Assembly: GCA_947440895.1 (NCBI GenBank)
Contig: CANETO010000074.1
Location: forward strand, 1-7,835
DNA: 7,835 nt
Direction of reading: 5' to 3'
From: Planctomycetaceae bacterium
GTDB lineage: Bacteria > Planctomycetota > Planctomycetia > Pirellulales > UBA1268
A program made the position numbers and the translations under genes. Shown piece by piece: positions 1-6,154 of this stretch. How positions within the stretch are numbered: the first letter of the stretch is position 1; each line of letters begins with the position of its first letter. The notes beneath the pieces were generated by a model. That model saw only the letters and a list, made by a program, of their open reading frames with translations, did not search any database and was not told the origin of the DNA.

Positions 1-325
1 GGACCACCTCGGCCGATGCGGTGAGCCAGACGACAGGCCGGCCCAGCCTGTGCAGCAACGCACGATTCTCCTCCCGGAGCACGACTCCACCACCGGTGGA
101 GAGCACGCCGGAGACACGCTCGAGACACTCGGCCAGCACGACGCTCTCTTCGTCGCGGAAGACCGCCTCGCCACGCGATCTCACCAGCGACGCGATCGAG
201 CAGCCAAGTTTTTCCTCGAGGACCAGATCGGCATCCAGCCAGCCGCAGCCGAGCGTGTCGGCGAGGAGGGACGCCACGGTCGATTTCCCCGTGCCCCGGT
301 AGCCGATGAGGGTGATGCGTGGCAT
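1..325 (-). CDS. aroK: Shikimate kinase AroK, N-terminal part (3' end outside window)
   Basis: Shikimate kinase phosphorylates shikimate with ATP to shikimate-3-phosphate, step 5 of the cytoplasmic shikimate pathway. Reading the minus strand from the ATG at 325-323 gives about 108 residues before the left edge; the family is usually about 170-180 residues, so the lid and C-terminal part lie outside. Visible motifs are the P-loop GYRGTGKST (residues 8-16), the DAD motif (D31, D33) that holds shikimate and Mg2+, GEAVFRDEE with the substrate-binding arginine at R57, and STGGG (76-80), the conserved glycine triplet. Their spacing fits E. coli AroK closely. The gene starts 49 bases after the aroDE stop, so it is probably co-transcribed with the gene for the two preceding steps. 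A weak GAGG (337-340) lies 11 bases before the ATG. The start is supported by the motif spacing, with only seven residues before the P-loop. Confidence 0.93.
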   Translation of the reverse strand, partial: MPRITLIGYRGTGKSTVASLLADTLGCGWLDADLVLEEKLGCSIASLVRSRGEAVFRDEESVVLAECLERVSGVLSTGGGVVLREENRALLHRLGRPVVWLTASAEVV

Positions 326-374
326 GGGATCAAAAACCTCAGGGAACGACGGGCGATCTTCCGCTGGTCTGCCG

Positions 375-1898
375 TCAATCGGGGGAACGAGCCGATGAGG
401 TGGCCCGCTTGAGAGCGTCACGCATCACCTGAACGGGGGCGTCGGCGCCATGCCAGATCCGAAACTGGATCGCCGCCTGCCGGACGAACATATCCACCCC
501 GGTCACGATCTGGCAGCCCACCGACCGGGCCTCTTTCACCAAGAGCGTGTTCTCGGGATTGTAGACGGTGTCGAAGACGATCATGTAAGGACGCAGGTGC
601 TCCTTGGCGTACGGTGTTTCATCCACGTGGGGATGCATCCCGATCGGCGTGGCGTTCACGATGCAGTCATGAGGCACGCGGTAACGGGCATTCCACTCGA
701 CCGCCTTGCAGCCGACCTCCGTGGCGATCCGCTTGGAACGCTCGACCGTGCGGGAACTCACGGTGACATCCACCCCCTGCTGCTTCAGCCCAAAGGCCAC
801 CGCCCGCGCAGCGCCGCCGGCACCGAGCACGATCGCGGTCTTCAGACCGAAACCCTCGCCCGGGACTTCGGGCTCGCCAGCATTGACTCCCGCGGCATCC
901 CGGTAGAGCAGGGCATCCCTCAGGCTCTCCACGGCCGCGATGGCATCGGTGTTGGATGCAGCCACACCGGAAGGCTCGAACGCCAGCGTGTTGGCCGCGC
1001 CGATCGACGTGACAAGATCGTCCTGCCGTACGACGTGCTTGAGCACAGCCTCCTTATGGGGAATCGTCACACTGAGGCCCGACAGCGGCCAGTTCACCGC
1101 CCGCTCGAGAAACTCGTCGAGCTGTTCGGCGGGTACCCGAAAGGGAAGATAGACCGCGTCGATGCCAGCCGCCTCGAGCGCCGCGTTGTGGACGACAGGA
1201 CTCAGGCTGTGGGCCACCGGATCGGCCACGACGCCATAGATCCGCGTGGCCGTCGTGATCGAGTCATAGCGGTAGAGATCGCGCATCTGCCGCCAGCCAA
1301 TCTGGCCGGGCGCCAACACCCGGTCTTCGTGAAACGTGGCGAACGTGAAGGGAGCCCCGCAGCTGCCGACAAGGACCCGGGTGGGCATCCCAATGTCCCC
1401 CATGCACAGTCCCACGGTCGGGATCCGGGACGACCGCACCAGCTCCATCATCCGCAGGTTGTCAGTGGGATGGTTCGCCATGGTGGCGATCTTGACGATG
1501 TCGGCGTCCATGGCAGCCATCCGTGCATGGATCGCCGCCAGGTCGGCAGGCGTCTTATGAAAATCGTGGTGGCTGATGATCCGCTTCGTGCGGCCGTAAC
1601 GGGGAACACTCGCAGCGATGTCGTCCTCGAGATCGACATAGTCGGCCCCCTCCACGATCGCCGTTCGCAGCACGAGTCGGCGGGCCTCTTCCGACTGCCC
1701 CCAGCGTCCACCGTCCGCGGCGCGGCGGCAGGTGGCGATCACGGGGCAATGCCTCTCGCGAAGCAGACGTGCCACCTGCACGGGCCCCTCGATGTAGTCG
1801 AGCCGCAACTCCACAAGGCCGATGCCGTGCTCGGCCAGATACTTGTGTTCGGCGATGACATGCCGATGCCGGCCCCGTCCGATGCTGACGCAGATCAT
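375..1898 (-). CDS. aroDE: Bifunctional 3-dehydroquinate dehydratase (type I) / shikimate dehydrogenase, AroDE fusion
   Basis: This 507-residue fusion should dehydrate 3-dehydroquinate and then reduce 3-dehydroshikimate to shikimate with NADPH, steps 3 and 4 of the shikimate pathway. Residues 1-215 form a type I dehydratase barrel: VELRLDY (29-35), ATCR (55-58), DLE (89-91), SHHDF with the catalytic histidine H111, the Schiff-base lysine K136 in VKIA, substrate arginine R174 and PGQ (197-199). In the lid, L195 sits where I expect the serine of the family's SAPGQ. Residues 219-500 are shikimate dehydrogenase: HSLSP (230-234, substrate serines), SVTIPHK with catalytic K282, N303, NTD with D318, the dinucleotide-binding GAGGAAR (359-365), SRT (382-384) as in the usual NRT, NATPIGM (415-421) and Q474/Q478. 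A poorly conserved, Gly/Ala-rich linker (about 333-351) makes the joint between its two lobes longer than in E. coli AroE. The ATG lies 24 bases after the mutL stop with no clear Shine-Dalgarno. Both active sites look intact. Confidence 0.95.
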   Translation of the reverse strand: MICVSIGRGRHRHVIAEHKYLAEHGIGLVELRLDYIEGPVQVARLLRERHCPVIATCRRAADGGRWGQSEEARRLVLRTAIVEGADYVDLEDDIAASVPRYGRTKRIISHHDFHKTPADLAAIHARMAAMDADIVKIATMANHPTDNLRMMELVRSSRIPTVGLCMGDIGMPTRVLVGSCGAPFTFATFHEDRVLAPGQIGWRQMRDLYRYDSITTATRIYGVVADPVAHSLSPVVHNAALEAAGIDAVYLPFRVPAEQLDEFLERAVNWPLSGLSVTIPHKEAVLKHVVRQDDLVTSIGAANTLAFEPSGVAASNTDAIAAVESLRDALLYRDAAGVNAGEPEVPGEGFGLKTAIVLGAGGAARAVAFGLKQQGVDVTVSSRTVERSKRIATEVGCKAVEWNARYRVPHDCIVNATPIGMHPHVDETPYAKEHLRPYMIVFDTVYNPENTLLVKEARSVGCQIVTGVDMFVRQAAIQFRIWHGADAPVQVMRDALKRATSSARSPD

Positions 1899-1922
1899 GG
1901 TGATGTCCGTGGGATGCTGGGC

Positions 1923-3788
1923 TCAGGTGCGGCGAAACTGCCTGTCGAGATCCTGCCGGGAAAGCACGAGGGAGGTTGGTCGGCCATGGGGACAGTGATG
2001 TGACTCGCGAACCAGCCGTCGATCGCGCACGAGCGACTCGACCTCCTCCTGCGACAGCGGATCCCCCGCCTTGATGGCGGCGCGGCAGGCCAGCCCATGC
2101 AGCACCTCGTCAACGAGGACACCTGAGTCGCCGCCGGCCGCCACGGCCGCCAGTCGATCGAGCACCTCCCGAACGATCTCGGCGGCCGGTGTCGTGCCGG
2201 CCAGCACCGGCTTTGCCGTCACGATCACCGTCGATCCGCCAAAGGGCTCCACCCGCATGCCCGCCCGGTCGAGGGCCTCGGCATGTTCGGTGACCAGTTC
2301 CAGTTCGGCCGCCTCAAGATCGACTTTTTCAGGAATCAGCAGCGGCTGAATCTCCAGGTTTCCAGCTGCGACCGACGCCTTCAGCCGCTCATAAAGAACC
2401 CGTTCGTGCAACGCGTGCTGGTCGATCACCTCGATCCCATCCCCACACTCGACCACGATGTAGCGGTTGTGCATCTGGACGGCCCGTTCCCCATGTGCCT
2501 GGGCCACGCCGGTGGCCCTCGACGTCTGCTCGCGCGCGACGGGAAAACCGGCTGGAGCATCGTCGGCCTGCTCCCAGAGGGGCATTGCCCGCGATGGAAC
2601 GGCAACTCCTCCGGAAACGTCCCCCGGCAATGGCGACCGTGGCTGACCGAACCACGGTGCCAGAGCAGACGATGGGCCTGACGCTGTTCGAGCAGCGGAC
2701 CACGCCCCACCCACACCGTCAGCACGAGCCAACGGGCCTTGTCCGCGATCCTCGCTGGAAGTTGGCCAGATCGGCTCCGGAGTCTTGAGACGCGTCCCCA
2801 TGTCGGCTTGGAGAAAGGCCGTACGCAGCGCGGCGAGGACGAGTCGATAGAGCCTGGAGGGCTCCCGAAAGCGAACCTCCATCTTGGCCGGATGCACGTT
2901 GACATCGACCATTTCGGCCGGGACATCGAACTGCAAAAAGACGATCGGCTGGCGTCCGGAGAGGAGCAGTCCGCGGTATCCCTCCTGCACGGCATGCAGG
3001 ATCGAGCGGTCACGAAACGGCCGCCCGGCCACGAACAGATACTGCAGACGGGTGCCGGCCATGTCATCCTCCGGCCGGCCGACCAGCCCCCGCACGGAGA
3101 TCTCGTCGTCGTTCGCCGCCACCTCGATGAGGCGGTCAGCGAGGCTCGCACCGAAGAGCCCGCCGATCCGGTCCCGCCATGCCGAGACGGCGGGCAGTTC
3201 GTGAACCCGTCGGCCATTGTGTGACAACGACAGCGCCACCCCCGGATGGGCCAGGGCGGTGCGCACGAAGGCCTCGGAGGCATGCGACCATTCCGTCTGC
3301 GGCGCCCGTAGAAACGCCCGCCGGGCGGGCACGTTGCCGAAGAGCTGATGCACCTCGACGGTCGTGCCGAGGCCACAGCCTTCGGGCATCACCTCTCCCA
3401 CGCGGCCGCCATCCACCGTCAGGCTGGCCCCAGTGCCGTGCGGCGTGCGCGAGCGGATCACGAGCCGGGCCACCTCGCCGATGCTCGCCAGAGCCTCGCC
3501 GCGAAACCCCAGCGTTTCGATGTGCTCGAGATCCTCCGCCACCCGCAGTTTGCTGGTGGCATGGGCCGTGACCGCGAGCATCAGATCGTCGGCCTCGATG
3601 CCGCCGCCGTCGTCCACGACGCGCACCAGTCCGATGCCCCCTTGCTCGAGCGCGACGTCCACCCGCGAAGGCGCCGCGTCGAGGGCGTTTTCCAGTAATT
3701 CCTTGACCGCGCTGGCGGGCCGTTCTACGACCTCCCCGGCGGCAATGCGGTTGACCACCGACACCGGTAGTTTGTGAATTCTCGCCAT
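1923..3788 (-). CDS. mutL: DNA mismatch repair protein MutL, endonuclease type
   Basis: MutL couples mismatch recognition by MutS to strand removal. The 621-residue protein has the N-terminal GHKL ATPase: KELLENALDA (29-38, catalytic E30 and Mg-binding N34), DDGGGI (59-64), TSKL (78-81) and GFRGEAL (94-100). A transducer domain follows to about residue 330, then a Pro/Ser/Ala/Gly-rich linker to about 430. The C-terminal dimerisation domain carries DQHALHERVLYE (456-467), an exact DQHA-x2-E-x4-E endonuclease motif, plus ACRAAIK (567-573) and CPHGRP (599-604). These are the metal-site motifs of nicking MutL proteins and are absent from the MutH-dependent E. coli type. The frame stays open upstream to 3902, but those 38 residues are Arg/Ser-rich, unlike MutL, and overlap the end of the regulator gene. 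The MARIHKLP start at 3788 fits the family. GGAGG (3801-3805) lies 12 bases upstream, and the regulator stop is 28 bases away. Confidence 0.96.
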   Translation of the reverse strand: MARIHKLPVSVVNRIAAGEVVERPASAVKELLENALDAAPSRVDVALEQGGIGLVRVVDDGGGIEADDLMLAVTAHATSKLRVAEDLEHIETLGFRGEALASIGEVARLVIRSRTPHGTGASLTVDGGRVGEVMPEGCGLGTTVEVHQLFGNVPARRAFLRAPQTEWSHASEAFVRTALAHPGVALSLSHNGRRVHELPAVSAWRDRIGGLFGASLADRLIEVAANDDEISVRGLVGRPEDDMAGTRLQYLFVAGRPFRDRSILHAVQEGYRGLLLSGRQPIVFLQFDVPAEMVDVNVHPAKMEVRFREPSRLYRLVLAALRTAFLQADMGTRLKTPEPIWPTSSEDRGQGPLARADGVGGAWSAARTASGPSSALAPWFGQPRSPLPGDVSGGVAVPSRAMPLWEQADDAPAGFPVAREQTSRATGVAQAHGERAVQMHNRYIVVECGDGIEVIDQHALHERVLYERLKASVAAGNLEIQPLLIPEKVDLEAAELELVTEHAEALDRAGMRVEPFGGSTVIVTAKPVLAGTTPAAEIVREVLDRLAAVAAGGDSGVLVDEVLHGLACRAAIKAGDPLSQEEVESLVRDRRLVRESHHCPHGRPTSLVLSRQDLDRQFRRT

Positions 3789-3800
3789 GGATCGTCCCCG

Positions 3801-3805
3801 CCTCC
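3801..3805 (-). promoter_or_regulatory. Likely ribosome binding site of mutL (GGAGG)
   Basis: GGAGG on the minus strand lies 12 bases before the mutL ATG at 3788, in the 28-base gap after the regulator stop. The spacing is a little long, but it is the best Shine-Dalgarno match before any start in the window. It supports MARIHKLP as the true N-terminus rather than the longer open frame to 3902. Confidence 0.5.
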
Positions 3806-3816
3806 GCCGTGGTCGG

Positions 3817-5283
3817 TCAGGGCAGCTGGTACTCCTTGATCTTTCTGTAGAGCGTTCGCTCACCGATGCCGAGCAGTTCGGCCGCCTGTTCGCGGTTGCC
3901 ACCCGTGAGTTTGAGTGTTTCGGTGATCAGGATCCGCTCCACGTCCTCCAGCCGGCGGCCCACAAGCGCTGCAAGGCCCGCCGGCATGTCGCCGGCTGAC
4001 GCCGCAGCCGCGCCCGAAGCGTCCTCTAAAACACTGGTGTCGACCGCCGTTGCAGGCTCAAGTTCCAGCGGCAGGTCATCCACGTCGAGCAGGTCGTCAC
4101 AGTCGACGACCACCATGCTCTCGATCACGTTGCGCAGCTGGCGGACGTTGCCCGGCCAGTCGAATGAGCCCAGCTTCATGCGGGCGGCCAGCGACATGCC
4201 CTTGATCGCCTTGCTGTGTCGCTTGGCGAATTGCCGGATGAAGTGCTCGATGAGAAGGGGGATGTCGGCGGCCCGTTCCCTGAGCGTGGGGATCGCGATG
4301 GTGACCACCTTCAGCCGGTGGTAGAGGTCGCTGCGGAAGGAGCCCGCTGCAATGGCGTCCTCCAGATTCCGATTCGTGGCCGACAGGATCCGCACGTTCA
4401 CGCGTGTGGGCGAGTTGGAGCCGACGCGGGTGATCTCCCCAGATTCGAGGACCCGCAGCAGTTTGATCTGCGTCGGCATCGGCATGTCGCCCACTTCGTC
4501 GAGGAACAGCGTGCCGCCATTGGCATACTCGAACTTGCCGACGCGGTCACTCGAGGCATCCGTAAAGGCGCCCCGCACATGGCCGAACAGTTCGCTCTCA
4601 AGGATATTCTCGCTCAGGGCCGCGCAGTTGAGGGCCACGAACGGCTTGCCCTTCCGGGGGCTATTCTGGTGAATGGCCTGGGCCACGAGTTCCTTGCCGG
4701 TGCCGGTCTGCCCCTGGATCAGCACCGTGGCATCCGTGGGCGCAATCCGCTTGAGTCGTTCAATCAAACCCAGCATCTGCGTACTCGACCCGACCACTCC
4801 CTCGAAGCCAAATTTCTCGTCGAGCCGGCGGTTCAGCTCAAGATTCTGCCGTCTGAGCCGAACGCCCGCGGAAGCCTTTTCGACGGCCGTCCGCAGGTGG
4901 GCGAGGTCGAGAGGCTTTTGGAGGTAGGTGCACGCACCCTGCTGCATCGCGGCAACCGCCGAGGGGATCGTGCCGTGGCCGGTGACCACGATCACCTCCG
5001 TATCGATCGACGCGGCCTTGGCCCGTGCCAGGATCTCGAGGCCGCCGATGTCGTTCATCATCAGGTCGGTGACAACGACATCGAACGAATCCTGTTCAAT
5101 CTTTCGGGCCCCCTCCGTGCCACTCCCCACCACCACGACCTGATAGTCGAGACGACTCAAAACCTCGCCCATGGTGCGGGCATGAACGATGTCATTGTCG
5201 ACCACCAGCACCCGCACCATCCCCTGCATACCGGCGGGGGTGGCCGTTTGTGCGGCAGCAGCAGTGTCTCGTGGCTGGGTCAT
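3817..5283 (-). CDS. NtrC-family sigma-54-dependent response regulator
   Basis: This 488-residue protein has the three-part layout of bacterial enhancer-binding proteins, which use ATP hydrolysis to open sigma-54 RNA polymerase promoters. The receiver (about 23-140) has D29, phosphoacceptor D73 in VVTDLMM, T101 and K123, but the second acidic-pocket position is N30 (VVDND). The AAA+ domain (about 162-395) has Walker A GQTGTGKE (191-198), GAFTDA (238-243) where sigma-54 contact loops usually read GAFTGA, Walker B LFLDE (259-263), and FRSDLYHRL with the expected arginine finger. A Fis-type helix-turn-helix ends the protein (about 459-487, GNREQAAELLGIGERTLYRKI). The first 22 residues are low-complexity, and Met19 (5229) or Met22 (5220) are possible later starts. 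I prefer 5283 because its ATG overlaps the kinase stop as ATGA, which suggests translational coupling. Target genes cannot be read from the sequence, and the symbol is left blank because many paralogues share this layout. Confidence 0.93.
   Translation of the reverse strand: MTQPRDTAAAAQTATPAGMQGMVRVLVVDNDIVHARTMGEVLSRLDYQVVVVGSGTEGARKIEQDSFDVVVTDLMMNDIGGLEILARAKAASIDTEVIVVTGHGTIPSAVAAMQQGACTYLQKPLDLAHLRTAVEKASAGVRLRRQNLELNRRLDEKFGFEGVVGSSTQMLGLIERLKRIAPTDATVLIQGQTGTGKELVAQAIHQNSPRKGKPFVALNCAALSENILESELFGHVRGAFTDASSDRVGKFEYANGGTLFLDEVGDMPMPTQIKLLRVLESGEITRVGSNSPTRVNVRILSATNRNLEDAIAAGSFRSDLYHRLKVVTIAIPTLRERAADIPLLIEHFIRQFAKRHSKAIKGMSLAARMKLGSFDWPGNVRQLRNVIESMVVVDCDDLLDVDDLPLELEPATAVDTSVLEDASGAAAASAGDMPAGLAALVGRRLEDVERILITETLKLTGGNREQAAELLGIGERTLYRKIKEYQLP
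5280..5283 (-). promoter_or_regulatory. ATGA stop/start overlap coupling kinase and regulator translation
   Basis: The kinase TGA and the regulator ATG share four bases, read ATGA on the minus strand. No Shine-Dalgarno sequence stands before this ATG. Reinitiation by ribosomes finishing the kinase is the simplest way to translate the regulator, which would keep the two partners in a fixed ratio. The overlap is seen directly; the coupling is inferred. Confidence 0.7.
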
Positions 5284-6113
5284 GATGCGTTCGATGGTAC
5301 GAAGCCACCCTGTGACCCGTCCAGTTGCCGGGCGGCGGCCGGAGCCCCATCCTTGGCCCCGGCGGACCGCGGCTCGACCGTGGGCAGACGGGGAGGAGCG
5401 GGCAGCCAGATCGTGACCTTGGTGCCCCGACCAGGCGTGCTCTCGATGTCGATGGAACCACCATGGGCCTCGACGATCTTGCGGGCCGTGGGTAGGCCGA
5501 GCCCGGAGCCGCCCTGCTTGGTCGTATAGAAGGCCCGGAACGCCTTGGAGAGCGTCTCCGGCTCCATGCCCGGACCGGCGTCGATCAGCTCCAGCAACAC
5601 CCCCAAGCCAGCAGGCCGCGTCCGCACTACCAACTGCCCGCCTCCCTCCATGGCCTGCACCGCGTTGATCAACAGATTGAGCACCGCCGACCGCAGTGTC
5701 TCGCGGTCGAGGCGGACCATTGGAAGTTCTGGATCGAGATACCGAACAATCTCGACGTGGGCATCCCGGGCCTGTGGAGCATAGAAGTCGAGCAGTTGGT
5801 CGATTTCAGCATTGAGGCTCCCCGGTTCGAGCGCGAGCTTTTCCTGACGCGCGAAGTCGAGAAAATCTCCCAGCAGCTTCTGCAGGCGGTCGCACTCCTG
5901 ACGCACAAGGTCGATCTTTGCCTTGGCACGGCGATCGCGATGCTTCGTCGGTGAATCCGGATCTGTCTGCTCGAAGTCCTCGGCGAGGAGCTCCATGTTC
6001 AGCCGAATCGTGGAGAGCGGATTGCGGATCTCGTGGGCAAGAGCGCCCACGAGAGCCGCGAATTCCGCATAGGTTTCCGCCCGAGAGCGGATTGAATCGT
6101 CGACGGACGACAT
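5280..6113 (-). CDS. Soluble sensor histidine kinase, cognate partner of the NtrC-type regulator
   Basis: This is a minimal histidine kinase of about 277 residues that should autophosphorylate and pass phosphate to the regulator encoded next to it. Counting from the upstream GTG at 6125, the H-box is LAHEIRNPLS with H31, a second dimerisation helix runs to about residue 95, the N-box is LNLLINAVQAM (149-159), the G1 box is DAGPGM (182-187), the F-box surrounds F199, and the G2 box is GGSGLGL (205-211). The last 38 residues are Pro/Ala/Ser-rich and look disordered. There is no transmembrane helix, signal peptide, PAS or GAF domain: fewer than 31 residues precede the phosphorylated histidine. 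The signal must therefore come through a protein partner or the cytoplasmic state. The ATG at 6113 is chosen over the in-frame GTG at 6125 because GGAAGG lies just before it; the choice is uncertain. The gene ends in a 4-base overlap with the regulator and begins about 41 bases after pnp. Confidence 0.9.
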   Translation of the reverse strand: MSSVDDSIRSRAETYAEFAALVGALAHEIRNPLSTIRLNMELLAEDFEQTDPDSPTKHRDRRAKAKIDLVRQECDRLQKLLGDFLDFARQEKLALEPGSLNAEIDQLLDFYAPQARDAHVEIVRYLDPELPMVRLDRETLRSAVLNLLINAVQAMEGGGQLVVRTRPAGLGVLLELIDAGPGMEPETLSKAFRAFYTTKQGGSGLGLPTARKIVEAHGGSIDIESTPGRGTKVTIWLPAPPRLPTVEPRSAGAKDGAPAAARQLDGSQGGFVPSNAS

Positions 6114-6116
6114 GGC

Positions 6117-6123
6117 CCCTTCC
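6117..6123 (-). promoter_or_regulatory. Likely ribosome binding site for the histidine kinase (supports ATG at 6113)
   Basis: Reading the minus strand, a purine run GGAAGGGG stands directly before the ATG at 6113, with its GGA seven bases from the start codon. The competing GTG at 6125 has only GGGA five bases upstream. This favours the ATG but does not exclude the GTG, which adds just four residues. Confidence 0.45.
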
Positions 6124-6154
6124 ACGAAGTTCCCGGAGCCCGGACCTCTCAGGA

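Noticed and set aside
326..374. Possible promoter or terminator in the aroDE-aroK gap
   Set aside because: No -35/-10 pair, no strong hairpin and no T-run is visible in these 49 bases.
450..2003. Plus-strand open frame of 517 codons lying opposite aroDE and the end of mutL
   Set aside because: It is antisense to a gene with clear catalytic motifs. Its product is His/Arg/Asp/Gly-rich with no recognisable domain, as expected from the reverse of GC-rich coding sequence.
3789..3902. 38-residue N-terminal extension of MutL
   Set aside because: The added residues are Arg/Ser-rich, overlap the helix-turn-helix coding end of the regulator gene, and do not resemble MutL, which normally begins just before the I-x-x-L-P segment.
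4216..5529. Plus-strand open frame of 437 codons opposite the response regulator and the kinase 3' end
   Set aside because: It runs antisense to intact receiver and AAA+ motifs, has no domain of its own, and crosses the ATGA junction of two real genes.
5923..5940. TGGCAC sequence resembling the -24 element of a sigma-54 promoter (plus strand)
   Set aside because: The -12 part at the right distance reads TCGC rather than TTGC, it points antisense, and it lies inside the kinase gene.
6114..6154. Possible hairpin terminator between pnp and the kinase (CCGG repeats)
   Set aside because: The stem is only about four base pairs and no T-run follows on the minus strand.
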